A DNA stretch of 64,000 nucleotides from DATBLE01 sp046732255. Lineage in GTDB: Bacteria; Actinomycetota; Thermoleophilia; Gaiellales; Gaiellaceae. Positions 41,773-50,540 of the stretch are shown here, one piece after another; positions within the stretch are counted from its first letter, which is position 1; each line of letters opens with the position of its first letter. The notes beneath the pieces are model-generated. The model made no database searches. It had not been told where the DNA came from and saw only the letters and a program-made list of their open reading frames with translations. Location: the NCBI GenBank assembly GCA_046732255.1, contig JBKPMR010000018.1, positions 41,531-105,530 of the forward strand, in the 5' to 3' direction. The position numbers were made by a program, and so were the translations under genes.

Positions 41773-42567
41773 ATGAAAGCCGTTGAAGTTCAAAACCTGC
41801 GCAAGGAGTTCGTCCGCAAGGACGGGCGTAAGCGCACCCGCGTCGACGCCTTACGAGGCATCACCTTCGAGCTCGACCGCGGCGAGTGCATCGCGATCCT
41901 GGGTCAGAACGGCTCCGGGAAGTCGACGCTCGTCCGGCTGCTCTCGACGCTGCTCCTCCCGGACGGCGGCAGCGCGCGCATCTTCGGCCACGACATCTCC
42001 GAGACGCGCGCGGTCCGCACGATGGTCAACCGCGTCTCGGTGGAGGCGTCGTTCTTCAAGAAGATGTCGGCGACGGAGAACCTCGCCTACGCGGCGCGGT
42101 TCTACGGCCTGACGCCGCGCGAGACCCGCGACAAGATCCCCGTCATCCTCGACCGGGTCGGCTTCCCGATCTCGCGCCGGACGCACGCGATGGAGCACCT
42201 GTCGCGCGGCACGCAGCAGAAGGTCGCGTTGGCCCGGGCCCTGCTCACGTCACCGGTGCTGCTCCTGCTCGACGAGCCGACGACCGGGCTCGACCCGCGC
42301 TCGAAGCTCGAGGTGCAGAACTTCATCCGCGAGGTGCGGGCGATCCACGATACGACGATCCTGCTCTGCACCCACGACCTCGCCGAGGCAGAGATCCTGG
42401 CCGAGCGCATCGGGATCCTCGACGACGGCCAGCTCCTCTGCCTGGAGCCGGCGGACGAGATCAAGCGCCGGTACGGCGTCGAGACGCTCGAGGAGGCGTT
42501 CTTCTCCGCCACCGGCCGCACGTTCGAGGACGAGTGGGAGGAAGAGGAAGAGGAGGTGAACGTATGA
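41773..42567 (+). CDS. ABC-2 type exporter ATP-binding protein
   Basis: 264-aa ATPase with Walker A GQNGSGKSTL, signature MEHLSRGTQQKVALARALL (SRGTQ replacing the usual SGGQ, common in this exporter group), Walker B LLLLDEPTTGLD and switch CTHDLAEAE. An acidic C-terminus (EDEWEEEEEE) is unusual. ATG 41773 follows GAGGAG. Coupled by ATGA to the permease gene. Substrate (lipid, drug or polysaccharide) is not evident. Confidence 0.9.
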   Translation: MKAVEVQNLRKEFVRKDGRKRTRVDALRGITFELDRGECIAILGQNGSGKSTLVRLLSTLLLPDGGSARIFGHDISETRAVRTMVNRVSVEASFFKKMSATENLAYAARFYGLTPRETRDKIPVILDRVGFPISRRTHAMEHLSRGTQQKVALARALLTSPVLLLLDEPTTGLDPRSKLEVQNFIREVRAIHDTTILLCTHDLAEAEILAERIGILDDGQLLCLEPADEIKRRYGVETLEEAFFSATGRTFEDEWEEEEEEVNV

Positions 42568-43391
42568 CTGCGATAGCCGCCCGGGCGCGCCACGAGCTGA
42601 TCGGCCTGCTCGGCGTGGTCGAGCGCAACTGGTACCTGGTCAAGCGCTACGCGATGTGGGAGCTCGCGTTCTTTGTCTGGACGATCGCGAACACCCTCTC
42701 GATCGTCTTCATCTCGAAAGCGGCCGGGCTCCCGCCGGACAAGCAGGAGCGCCTGACCACGGTGCTGCTGATCGGCGCGGTGATCTGGGCCTACCTGGGG
42801 ATCATCTTCGAGATCCTCACGGAGACCGTTGCGTGGGAGCGCTGGGAAGGGACGATCGAGTACACGTTCATGGCGCCGCTGTCGCGCCCGGTCCACCTGA
42901 TCGGCATGGGCCTGTTCGCGATCGCGTACGGGATCGTCCGCGCGACCCTGATCTTCGCGGTCGTCGCGGCGATGTTCGGCCTCCATATGCCCGACGCGAA
43001 CTTCGCCACGGCGCTGCTCTTGCTCGGGATCGCGTCGATCTCGTTCGTCGGGATCGGGATGATGACGGCCGTCCTGCCGCTGATCTCGCCCGAGAAGGGA
43101 ACGCAGCTCGGGTTCATGGCGCAGGGGATCATGCTCGTGGTCTCCGGCGTCTACTACCCGGTCTCCGTGCTCCCGCAGTGGATGCAGGTGATCTCGACGA
43201 TCTCGCCCGCGACCTACGCGCTCCGTGGCATCCGGTCGGCGATCCTGGAAGGGGCGACGCCCGCCGCGGTGTGGGGTGACATCTGGCCGCTGCTCGTGAT
43301 CGGCGTCGTCGCGATCCCGCTCGGGTTGTGGGTGTTCCGGCGCGGCGAGCAGTACGCCAAGCGACACGGGAAGCTGAAGCGGTCGGGATGA
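42564..43391 (+). CDS. ABC-2 type transporter permease
   Basis: 275-aa membrane protein with about six segments, including ELAFFVWTIANTLSIVFIS, LIGAVIWAYLGIIFEIL and PLLVIGVVAIPLGLWVF, and the ABC-2 signature region VVSGVYYPVSVLPQWMQVIS followed by PATYALRGIR. Start overlaps the ATPase stop (ATGA) and its stop overlaps a methyltransferase start (ATGA), so three proteins are produced together. Confidence 0.9.
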   Translation: MTAIAARARHELIGLLGVVERNWYLVKRYAMWELAFFVWTIANTLSIVFISKAAGLPPDKQERLTTVLLIGAVIWAYLGIIFEILTETVAWERWEGTIEYTFMAPLSRPVHLIGMGLFAIAYGIVRATLIFAVVAAMFGLHMPDANFATALLLLGIASISFVGIGMMTAVLPLISPEKGTQLGFMAQGIMLVVSGVYYPVSVLPQWMQVISTISPATYALRGIRSAILEGATPAAVWGDIWPLLVIGVVAIPLGLWVFRRGEQYAKRHGKLKRSG

Positions 43392-43999
43392 GGAGCGTGG
43401 CGCACGCGTACGACGAGCTCGCGCCGCGGCTCGGTGAGTGGTCGGCGAACGTCGTCGGCGACCCCTGGGAGCAGTTCGTCGAGCACCTCGAGTCGGTGCT
43501 TCCGAAGCGCGCGCCGGTGCTCGACCTCGGCTGCGGGAGCGGTACGAAGACGAAGCGGCTCACACGCTCGTTCGAGGTCGTCGCCGTCGACGTGTCCGGC
43601 GAGCAGCTGCGACTCGCGCGGGCCGAAGCGCCAGAAGCGAACTTCCTGCAGGCGGACTTCGCCGAGCTGGACTTCCCTGACGAAACCTTCGCCGCCGCCG
43701 TCGCCTTCTACTCGTTCGTCCACGTGCCCCGTGTCGAGCACGCGCGGCTGTTTGCGAACGTTCGGCGATGGCTGATCCCGGGCGGTCTCTTCCTGGCGTC
43801 TCTCAGCGACGTCGGCGGTCCGGATCGCCTCGAGGCGTGGCTCGGGGTCGAGATGTTCTTCTCCGGCTGGGACGCCGAGACGAACCGTCGGCTCGTGCGC
43901 TCGGCGGGCTTCGAGGTGCTCGTCGACGACGTGCTTTTCATGCGTGAGCCCGGGCACGGTGACGTCGGCTTCCTGTGGATTCTGGCGAGGCGGCAATGA
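43388..43999 (+). CDS. SAM-dependent methyltransferase (class I)
   Basis: 203 aa. Motif I VLDLGCGSGTKTKRL, the acidic ribose-binding residue in VVAVDVSGEQ, motif II NFLQADFAEL, and AFYSFVHVPR / GGLFLASLSD follow the small-molecule methyltransferase pattern. Co-translated with the exporter (ATGA), so it may modify the exported compound; substrate unknown. Alternative upstream start in the permease frame rejected because ATG 43388 gives the family-length protein. Confidence 0.85.
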   Translation: MRSVAHAYDELAPRLGEWSANVVGDPWEQFVEHLESVLPKRAPVLDLGCGSGTKTKRLTRSFEVVAVDVSGEQLRLARAEAPEANFLQADFAELDFPDETFAAAVAFYSFVHVPRVEHARLFANVRRWLIPGGLFLASLSDVGGPDRLEAWLGVEMFFSGWDAETNRRLVRSAGFEVLVDDVLFMREPGHGDVGFLWILARRQ

Positions 44000-44075
44000 G
44001 GGACTTGTTCGCCGCGCGTTGACCGTGCCGACACCGTAGAGAGGCCGCAAACGAATTTCGGGTCGCCGTCCTAAC

Positions 44076-44088
44076 GGTGCCCGGCACC
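44076..44088. repeat. Short REP-like palindrome GGTGCCCGGCACC
   Basis: GGTGCC/GGCACC around a C, between two converging genes. Same core as the hisF-hisI palindromes. Nothing else is recognisable in the 105-bp gap. Confidence 0.6.
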
Positions 44089-44104
44089 ATTGACGGGGCG
44101 CGGT

Positions 44105-45547
44105 CTAGGTACGGAGCAGCGGACTCGTCGTGACGAACGCGTTCGCCTTGTACGCGGTGGCGATTACCCGGAGCGTGATCCGGTAGCGGCCCGGTTTCAG
44201 CGTCGCGGCCGCGAGTCGGGTCGGGACCGCTGCGATTCCGCGGCCGCGAACGGTCGCCGCCGGCCTCGACGAGCCGACGCGCCGGAAGGTCTCGACGTAG
44301 GCACAGTCCGTGTCGCACGTGAGCACCCGGCGCTTCCAGTCGACCAGCGGCTTGGGAGCGAGGAGCGCAGGGCACCCGGCGACGGTCCCCGACCGGTAGC
44401 GCTTCGCGGCCGCAGCGACCGCAGCGCGGCTCGACTTCGGCGTTTCGCGGTCGGCATAGTAGACGCCGGACTGGAAGCTCGCGAGGAAGGGGCTGTCGAT
44501 CAGCCGGAAGGCCATGATCGTCCGCACGGTCGGCTGACAGGCGGCCAGATGGAACCCGTCGGCGTAGTACCGCGCCTGCGTCGTCTCGCCGACCGGATGC
44601 GTCGTCGCCGGCTCGCTCCCGCTGTACAGCGAGGCCTGCGCCGCCGGGATCTTCGTCTCGACGCCGAACTCGTCGTAGACGAGCGGCAGCTTCTCGCCCT
44701 TCTGCTTCGTCCCGCCGAAGGCTCGCTCGAGGGACGAGATCAGCTTCCCGTAGTCGGCGATCGTGATCGGGTTGGCGAGCGGGTTGTGGCGGAACGTCGG
44801 CGGCAGATCGGCGCGCTCCATGTACGGGTGGTAAGAGAACGCATCCATGATCGGCTTCGTCCGCTGCGAAGCTCGATAGGCGGCACCCATGTCGAGAATG
44901 AACCGGGACGGGGAGTGTGTGTCGCGTCCGGTACCGCGCTTGTTCGTGCCGGAGTGGGCCAGAGTCCCGCCGACGACGTCGACGCGCGGCGCGACGCGCT
45001 TGACGGCGTCGTACGTCCGGGCGAGCAGCCGCTCGTAGCCGACCGCCGCGGCGTCTTGCCCCGACGCGCCGAACTGCGGTGACCAGAACAGGTTCAGGTT
45101 GGGCTCGTTGCCGACGATCACATGCTTCAACCCCGGGATCCCCTTGACCACGCCTGCCAGCCACGTCGCAAAACGGGTCTGCTCGGCGGTCGTCCTCGGC
45201 GTCTGCGAGCTGTCGGCCGGGTAGGCGTCGAGGTAGACGTCGCTGCCGGCGGCGCGCGCCGCGGCGATGCCGTTCCGGAGGTCGGAGAGGAGGCCCGGGT
45301 CCATCGCCGTCTGGCTCCTCTCCCATGTAACCGTGACGCGGGCGGTGTCGGCGAGGTTCGCGCGCTCCATCAGCGACACCGTCGATCCCTGGAGGTTCGG
45401 ATCGAGGAGCTCGGGCACGACCGAACCGATCTGGAGCGGCGCGCGGGTGAAGGCAGACGAGTGGGTCGCAGCCGGAGACGACGTTGCCGCACAGGCAATC
45501 GCGGCGGCGACGAGCGCCGCGGTGATGAGCGCGATGGGCCGGGTCAT
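44105..45547 (-). CDS. Secreted TIM-barrel glycoside hydrolase-like protein
   Basis: 480 aa with a signal peptide (basic MTRP, hydrophobic to about residue 27, ATSSPAATHSS). The body looks like a clan GH-A glycosidase: strand-4 motif HVIVGNEPN with the acid/base Glu, and strand-7 LVYDEFGVET with the nucleophile Glu; a C-terminal beta-rich domain (about 400-480) follows. Family (GH5/GH39/GH51-like) and substrate cannot be fixed by eye. It is coupled to the upstream GNAT gene (ATGA). Confidence 0.75.
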   Translation of the reverse strand: MTRPIALITAALVAAAIACAATSSPAATHSSAFTRAPLQIGSVVPELLDPNLQGSTVSLMERANLADTARVTVTWERSQTAMDPGLLSDLRNGIAAARAAGSDVYLDAYPADSSQTPRTTAEQTRFATWLAGVVKGIPGLKHVIVGNEPNLNLFWSPQFGASGQDAAAVGYERLLARTYDAVKRVAPRVDVVGGTLAHSGTNKRGTGRDTHSPSRFILDMGAAYRASQRTKPIMDAFSYHPYMERADLPPTFRHNPLANPITIADYGKLISSLERAFGGTKQKGEKLPLVYDEFGVETKIPAAQASLYSGSEPATTHPVGETTQARYYADGFHLAACQPTVRTIMAFRLIDSPFLASFQSGVYYADRETPKSSRAAVAAAAKRYRSGTVAGCPALLAPKPLVDWKRRVLTCDTDCAYVETFRRVGSSRPAATVRGRGIAAVPTRLAAATLKPGRYRITLRVIATAYKANAFVTTSPLLRT

Positions 45548-46278
45548 GGGGCCCGGTAGTTTTCCCGGACTCCCGCCTCTCGGAAACCTGCCCTCACGAT
45601 GTTGCGGTACGAGCTCGACGGGCGGCCTTCTTCGAGCTCACCTGTCTCGGTCGTGACCGCCGCACAGCCGAGACGGCGCGCCTCCTCGATCCGAGCGGCG
45701 AGGATCGCGCTCTGCGCCCCCCGCCCCCGGAACTGCGGGAGGGTCGCGCCGAATCCCAGCCAGCCGATCCGCTCGTGGACGTAGAGAGCGCCCGCACCGG
45801 CGGGAGCGTCGGCGTCGTAGGCGACGTAGCAGGACCAGCCCTCCCGACCGACGATGTTCGCAGCGAGCGGCTTGGACCAGTCGGGCATCCCGAAGCCTCC
45901 TGCCACGACGGCCGCGAAGTCGTCGGCCTGCTCCGGCGCGATCTTCACCACCACGAGGTCGCTCTGCGCCTTCCGGGGACCGATTCCCCGCGAGAACTTC
46001 ATCCAGCCGTAGTCGCGCGCGAAGCCACGCTCCGCCAGTTCCGCGCCGAGCCCGTGCGAGTCCGAGATCCACCAGGGCGTGTCGCCGTAGAAAGCCGCGA
46101 TCTCGTCGAGCGAATCGGTGGAGGTGAGGCCCATGACCCGGCAGAAGGTCCGTTCCGGAATCCGTCGAAGCGCCATGCAGGTGGCGCCGTCGATCTCGAC
46201 GACCTCACAGAGCTCGGGGGCGGCGCGAAACGCGTCCGCGTACGCCGCCAGCTCTGCGGCCTCGAGCTCCGCCCTCAC
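45544..46278 (-). CDS. GNAT family acetyltransferase
   Basis: 244 aa. The C-terminal half carries the acetyl-CoA fold: GGFGMPDWSKP, YVHERIGWLGFGATLPQFRGRGAQSAILAARI (R-x-x-G-x-G/A loop) and SYRNIVRAGF. The N-terminal half is a degenerate GNAT-like domain. Substrate unknown. Start GTG 46278; divergent from glnA; the gene downstream encodes the secreted glycosidase. Confidence 0.8.
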   Translation of the reverse strand: MRAELEAAELAAYADAFRAAPELCEVVEIDGATCMALRRIPERTFCRVMGLTSTDSLDEIAAFYGDTPWWISDSHGLGAELAERGFARDYGWMKFSRGIGPRKAQSDLVVVKIAPEQADDFAAVVAGGFGMPDWSKPLAANIVGREGWSCYVAYDADAPAGAGALYVHERIGWLGFGATLPQFRGRGAQSAILAARIEEARRLGCAAVTTETGELEEGRPSSSYRNIVRAGFREAGVRENYRAP

Positions 46279-46289
46279 GGCGACAGCCT

Positions 46290-46370
46290 ACTGCGCTATG
46301 CTGCGGCCGTCCGAAGGCGATGTCGCCTCGGGCGCGGTGATCCGGCCGCGTCCGGGGCGTTTTTCATTTT
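46290..46370 (+). promoter_or_regulatory. Structured glnA leader with U-tract (possible attenuator)
   Basis: In the 122-bp gap before glnA, GCGGCCG (from about 46303) pairs with CGGCCGC (to about 46351), enclosing a hairpin CCGAAGGCGA/TCGCCTCGG; CCGGGGCG and five Ts follow. The arrangement could be a terminator or antiterminator for glnA, or a promoter AT-patch (TTTTTCATTTTT). Low confidence. Confidence 0.35.
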
Positions 46371-46400
46371 TGGTCGACTAACCGAGCTGGGAGGGAGTAG

Positions 46401-47768
46401 ATGGCGCAGCAAGTGCAGTCGAAGAACCGGGCCACGTCGAGCGAGGATGCACGTGCGGCAGTCCTGGCGGAGTGCAAGACGGAGGGGATCGAGTCGATGC
46501 TCCTCTGGTTCACCGACCTCGAGGGTCATCTGAAGAGCTTCGCGATCACCCCCGACGAGTTCGCGGGCGCGCTCGACGACGGGATGGGCTTCGACGGCTC
46601 GTCGATCACCGGCTTCAACGCGATCGAGGAGTCGGACATGGTCGCGATCCCCGATCCCGACACCTTCGTCGTCATGCCGTGGCGCTCCGGCGAGTCGAAG
46701 GTCGGGCGGATGATCTGCGACGTCGTCACCCCGAACGGCGAGCCCTACGAGGGCGACCCGCGCTACGTGCTCCGACGCGCGCTCGAACGGATGGAGGGGC
46801 TCGGATTCGACACGTTCAACGTCGGCCCCGAGCTGGAGTACTTCCTGTTCAAGGACGCGAAGGGCACCGAGACGCTCGACGAGGGTGGCTACTTCGCCAT
46901 GACGACCCAGGACGCGGCGACCGAGCTGCGCAACGAGACGATCCAGGCGCTCGAGAAGGTCGGCATCCCGATCGAGTACCACCACCACGAGGTGGGACCG
47001 TCCCAGCACGAGATCGACATGCGGTTCGCGAGCGCGCTGGACATGGCCGACTACACGCTCACCTACCGGCTGGTGGTCAAGGAGATCGCCGCCAAGAACG
47101 GTGTCTACGCGACCTTCATGCCGAAGCCGATCTTCGGCGAGAACGGCTCCGGAATGCACACGCACCAGTCGCTCTTCAGTGACGGCCGCAACGCGTTCTT
47201 CGACGAGTCCGACAAGTGGCATCTCTCGGACGTCGGCAAGGCCTTCATCGCCGGCCAGCTCCGGCACGCCCGCGAGATCGCAGCCGTGTTCGCCCAGTGG
47301 GTGAACTCGTACAAGCGGCTCGTCCCCGGCTACGAGGCGCCGGTCTACGTCGCCTGGTCGCAGCGGAACCGCTCGGCGCTGATCCGCATTCCGCTGTACA
47401 AGCCGGGCTCCGAGCAGGCGACCCGCGCCGAGATCCGCTGCCCCGACCCGGCCTGCAACCCGTACCTGACCTTCGCTGCGCTGCTGCACGCGGGCCTCGA
47501 GGGGATCGAGAAGGGGTACGAGCTCCCGGATCCGATGGAGACGAACCTGTACCACCTGACCGCGGAGCAGCGCCGCGAGCGCGGGATCGTCGCCCTGCCC
47601 GAGACGCTCGGCGAGGCGATCGACGAGCTGTCCGGCTCCGAGCTCGCGCGCAAGGCGCTGGGGCCGCACATCTTCGATCGCTACATCGAGATCAAGAGGA
47701 AGGAGTGGGACGAGTACCGCGTCCAGCTCACCGAGTGGGAGCTGGAGCGCTACCTCCACGCCTTGTAA
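46401..47768 (+). CDS. glnA: Glutamine synthetase type I
   Basis: ATP-dependent assimilation of ammonia into glutamine, 455 aa. DGSSITGF near the N-terminus, FNVGPELEYFLF metal ligands, EVGPSQHEIDMRF, the ATP site KPIFGENGSGMHTHQSLF, and NRSALIRIP. The length and the sequence NLYHLTAEQRRERGI fit the GSI-alpha subtype, normally regulated by feedback and not by adenylylation. GGGAGGGAG precedes the ATG. Alone in its transcript; together with gltB it forms the GS-GOGAT route. Confidence 0.96.
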   Translation: MAQQVQSKNRATSSEDARAAVLAECKTEGIESMLLWFTDLEGHLKSFAITPDEFAGALDDGMGFDGSSITGFNAIEESDMVAIPDPDTFVVMPWRSGESKVGRMICDVVTPNGEPYEGDPRYVLRRALERMEGLGFDTFNVGPELEYFLFKDAKGTETLDEGGYFAMTTQDAATELRNETIQALEKVGIPIEYHHHEVGPSQHEIDMRFASALDMADYTLTYRLVVKEIAAKNGVYATFMPKPIFGENGSGMHTHQSLFSDGRNAFFDESDKWHLSDVGKAFIAGQLRHAREIAAVFAQWVNSYKRLVPGYEAPVYVAWSQRNRSALIRIPLYKPGSEQATRAEIRCPDPACNPYLTFAALLHAGLEGIEKGYELPDPMETNLYHLTAEQRRERGIVALPETLGEAIDELSGSELARKALGPHIFDRYIEIKRKEWDEYRVQLTEWELERYLHAL

Positions 47769-47803
47769 CGCTCGCCGCGCGCTTCGCGCGCGCTGCTCGC
47801 TCG

Positions 47804-47832
47804 CACGGGGGGAACGGCCGGTTCCCCCCGTG
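47804..47832. repeat. GC hairpin after glnA
   Basis: Perfect 12-bp stem CACGGGGGGAAC/GTTCCCCCCGTG, loop GGCCG. Same hairpin type as in the malG-glucosidase insert; here it could also terminate glnA. The 47769-48095 gap otherwise holds only the box below and a hairpin. Confidence 0.8.
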
Positions 47833-47871
47833 AACCCCCCTCCCTAACCATCCCGGCGCCGGCGTCGCTGT

Positions 47872-47905
47872 GCCGCGCCCGACATGTCGGTCGCGGCGCC
47901 GAAAA
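47872..47905 (+). repeat. CATGTCGG box, copy 4 (not at a coupled gene junction)
   Basis: GCCGCGC, the perfect palindrome CCGACATGTCGG, TCGCGGC and GCCGAAAA. An ATGA lies 29 nt later but starts no recognisable gene, and the frame leading to it is interrupted by TGA at about 47831. Confidence 0.8.
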
Positions 47906-47965
47906 CCGGGGCCAGAAACGACCACGAGCTGCGGATGAGCGCAGCTCGCAGTCGGCCGTCAGTCA

Positions 47966-47991
47966 GCCTCGCCGCCGCAGGCTGGCGAGGC
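47966..47991 (+). terminator. Weak hairpin downstream of the glnA repeat
   Basis: 8-bp stem GCCTCGCC/GGCGAGGC. No U-tract; possible secondary glnA terminator. Confidence 0.3.
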
Positions 47992-48095
47992 ATTACCCCC
48001 ATTCTAGAGCGTTCGAGCGAGTGCGGGGACCGGGACCCCAGGGTCCAGTCAAGGAGGAAGCGCCCCTCCGCGTTCCTCCCGGACGGCTCGAAGCT

Positions 48096-48353
48096 CTAGC
48101 CGAAGCTCTGAATCGACTCGCGCACCAGGCGCAGGCCGATCACGCCGCTCCGCCCGTCGATCGCGCTGATCGCGTCCGCCGGAACGAGCCGGCGGCGCCG
48201 CAGAAAGCCGGAACGCACGGCGAGCGCGTCGGGAACGTCCGGGGAGGTTCCGTACATCGGTGCCTCGACCCGGCCGATCACGCGTCCGCGGGCGTCCGCA
48301 ACCAGATACCCCGTAGTCGAGGTCAGGTCCATCGCTGCAGCTGCGGAGCTCAC
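48096..48353 (-). CDS. Small PRC-barrel-like protein
   Basis: 85-aa protein with a beta-rich sequence: TGYLVADARGRVIGRVE, RRRRLVPADAISAIDGRSGVIGLRL. This is the pattern of PRC-barrel domains (short beta-barrels that bind partner proteins or RNA), but similarity is judged by eye only. Start GTG 48353, with ATG 48332 as alternative. Single gene, divergent from the PdtaS-like kinase. Confidence 0.55.
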   Translation of the reverse strand: MSSAAAAMDLTSTTGYLVADARGRVIGRVEAPMYGTSPDVPDALAVRSGFLRRRRLVPADAISAIDGRSGVIGLRLVRESIQSFG

Positions 48354-48432
48354 CGTGCGAACGCTATTCCCGGGTTGCGAGCGAAAAAAACGGGATCCGT
48401 AAGGATTCGGTTAAGCACCTGAAGACCAGAGC

Positions 48433-48482
48433 ATCGGTGCCAGGCTCCCGCCCTTCCGCTGTTGGAGGTGCCGGGCTCCGAT
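48433..48482. repeat. REP-like inverted repeat upstream of the sensor kinase
   Basis: ATCGGTGCCAGGCTCC and GGTGCCGGGCTCCGAT, 13 of 16 positions matching as inverted arms, followed by TCCGTTTC. Same type as the array at 51809. The rest of the 48354-48544 gap has no recognised gene. Confidence 0.75.
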
Positions 48483-48544
48483 TCCGTTTCGGCGGTCGCA
48501 GCGCGATTCCTCTCGGTGAGGAACGCGCCGCCTACAATCGGTCG

Positions 48545-49948
48545 GTGGACGTCCCCGAGCGTCATCTACGGCTCCTGACGGAGACGATCGCGGCGGTCAA
48601 CTCGACTCTCGACCTGCAGGAAGTGCTCGAGCTCGTCGCGACGAACGTCGCGGAGGCACTCGACACCGACGCGTGCTTCGTCTACCTCTACGACGAGCGT
48701 GCCGGGGAGCTCGTGCTGCGCGCGACCCACGGGACGTCGGTCGAGGAAATGACGCGCCGGCCGAGGATGCGTCCGGGCGAGGGGATCACGGGCGTCGCCG
48801 CCGAGGAGCGGCGGCCGGTGATGATCCCGGCACAGGCTCACCTCGATCCGCGCTTCAAGCCGTTCCCGAACCTGCCCGAAGAGCAGTACGAGTCGATCCT
48901 TGCCGTCCCGATCGTCGCGCGGGAGAAGCTCGAGGGAGCCCTGAACGTGCGGACGCAGGAGCCGCGTGAGTTCTCGGAGGCGGAGATCGACCTTCTGCTG
49001 GCGATCGCGGCGCAGGTCGCCCAGTCGATCGAGCACGCGAAGCTCTATGCCCAGGCGCAGCGGCGGGTGGACGAGCTCGAGGCGCTGGCCCGCATCTCGG
49101 AGGCGGTCTCCGAGTCGCTCTACCTCGAGGAGTCCCTGGAGGCGATCGTCAAGACGACGATGGACGCCGTCTCGGCGACCGGGGCCGCGCTCGTCCTCGA
49201 GGACGGCAAGATCGCGTGGCCGGAGGGACGCGCCGGCGAGTTCGCGCTGCGAACGCCGCTGCGCTGGAAACGCCGGCAGATCGGCGAGCTGGTCGCCGAC
49301 CGCGACTTGCCGTTCACGGACGAGGAGCGGCAGCTGCTCGCGTCGATCGCGCATCACGCCGCGGTCGCGCTGGAACACGGCCGGACGGTCATGCGCGGGG
49401 TGCTCGCCCAGGAGATCCACCACCGGGTCAAGAACAACCTCCAGACCGTCGCGTCGCTCCTGCGGCTCCAGGCGCGCGGCGACCAGGTGGATGCACGGCG
49501 GGCGCTCGAGGACTCGGTCAACCGGATCCTCGCGATCGCGGCCGTGCACGAGGTGCTCACCGAGCGCCGGGACGAGAGCGTGGACCTCGGCGAGCTGCTC
49601 GAACGGCTGCGGGCGATGCTCGTGCAGGGCCTCGCCGGCGACAGGCAGGTGGCGTCGTCGCTCGCGCCCGTCTCGCTGGCCGGCAATCGCGCGACCGCCC
49701 TCGCCCTCGTCTTCTCCGAGCTGTTCCAGAACGCGCTCGAGCACGGGGGGCGCTGCGTGCGGATCGAGCTCGCCGAGCGAAACGGCGACGTCGTGCTCGC
49801 GATCGCGGACGACGGCGGTGGGATCGACGGTGCGGCGCAAGGGACGGGACTCTCGATCGTCGAGGCGCTGGTTCGCGACGAGCTCGGCGGGACTCTCTCG
49901 CTGAGCGACGACGGCGGCCTCCGGGCTGAGGTCGTCTTTCCGGCCTGA
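48545..49948 (+). CDS. pdtaS: PdtaS-like sensor histidine kinase (GAF, HisKA_2, HATPase)
   Basis: Cytosolic sensor kinase, 467 aa. N-terminal GAF domain (about 15-165: LDTDACFVYLYDE, PGEGITGVAAEERRPV), a second sensory domain (about 175-285), phosphoacceptor EIHHRVKNNLQTVASLLRLQ with His near residue 291 (HisKA_2/HWE type), and HATPase (ELFQNALEHGG, DDGGGI, GTGLSIVEAL). This is the architecture of Mycobacterium PdtaS, whose partner PdtaR is an ANTAR protein; such a regulator lies 1.3 kb downstream. GTG 48545 starts the conserved region; upstream codons belong to a REP repeat. Confidence 0.88.
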   Translation: MDVPERHLRLLTETIAAVNSTLDLQEVLELVATNVAEALDTDACFVYLYDERAGELVLRATHGTSVEEMTRRPRMRPGEGITGVAAEERRPVMIPAQAHLDPRFKPFPNLPEEQYESILAVPIVAREKLEGALNVRTQEPREFSEAEIDLLLAIAAQVAQSIEHAKLYAQAQRRVDELEALARISEAVSESLYLEESLEAIVKTTMDAVSATGAALVLEDGKIAWPEGRAGEFALRTPLRWKRRQIGELVADRDLPFTDEERQLLASIAHHAAVALEHGRTVMRGVLAQEIHHRVKNNLQTVASLLRLQARGDQVDARRALEDSVNRILAIAAVHEVLTERRDESVDLGELLERLRAMLVQGLAGDRQVASSLAPVSLAGNRATALALVFSELFQNALEHGGRCVRIELAERNGDVVLAIADDGGGIDGAAQGTGLSIVEALVRDELGGTLSLSDDGGLRAEVVFPA

Positions 49949-50473
49949 TCAGACGCGCGCGAGCTTCCCTGCGGCTGCGACGATCGGCCGTGCTGCGCGG
50001 GTCGCCTCGTAGCGAACCTGTGGCGGGCGATCCGCCGTAACGGTCCGGTCGACGAGGGCGGCGTCCTCGAGCTCCTTCAGCGCCAGCGCGAGCGCGCGCG
50101 GCGTGGCCGGCAAGCCAGCCCGCAGCTCCGAGAACCTCCGCGGCTCGTCCAGCTCGGCAAGAACAGGCAGCGACCACTTCTTCAGTGCAACGTCCTCGCG
50201 GCCGTGGATCGCCGCGTGCAGCTCTCTGACATCGGGCTCGACCCGCCGCCCGGTCTCCGTCAGCACGTATTCAGCCCGGAGCGGGTGTCCGTATCCCGGG
50301 TTGCGGGCGACAAGTCCCTCCGCCTGGAGGTAGGCGAGCGTGCGCCGGAGCGACTCGCCGGTGACGCCCAGCGTGCCGGTGAGCGCCGCAAAGCGACTTC
50401 CCCGAGTGCGACCGATCTCGGCGACGACCGGCACCGACCAGCGGTGATGGCAAAGAACGACGAGTATTGACAT
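49949..50473 (-). CDS. Tandem HxlR-type winged-helix regulator
   Basis: 174 aa with two HxlR-like winged helices in one chain: residues about 8-85 (HRWSVPVVAEIGRTRGSRFAALTGTL then EYVLTETGRRV) and 95-165 (KKWSLPVLAELDEPRRFSELRAGL then VRYEAT). HxlR proteins usually act as dimers, so this is probably a fused dimer. Divergent from a VOC gene across a 67-bp AT-rich gap that likely holds its operator. No conserved redox Cys is seen. Confidence 0.82.
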   Translation of the reverse strand: MSILVVLCHHRWSVPVVAEIGRTRGSRFAALTGTLGVTGESLRRTLAYLQAEGLVARNPGYGHPLRAEYVLTETGRRVEPDVRELHAAIHGREDVALKKWSLPVLAELDEPRRFSELRAGLPATPRALALALKELEDAALVDRTVTADRPPQVRYEATRAARPIVAAAGKLARV

Positions 50474-50491
50474 GAATATGTAGATAGTATA
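50467..50491. promoter_or_regulatory. Divergent promoter region, HxlR regulator / VOC gene
   Basis: AT-rich island. Plus strand: TTGACA (50467-50472), 15-17 nt, TATAAA/TAAAAA. Minus strand: TATACT (50491-50486) about 12 nt before the regulator ATG, giving a near-leaderless transcript. The plus -35 overlaps the regulator start codon, so the regulator could block both. Confidence 0.6.
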
Positions 50492-50540
50492 AAAACGCGG
50501 TCACTCGACATCGAGATCATCCGACCAGAAGGAGACGGCG

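Noticed and set aside
47884..48099. ORF starting in the CATGTCGG box after glnA
   Set aside because: Begins inside a repeat, low-complexity, no family match and interrupted context; treated as non-coding.
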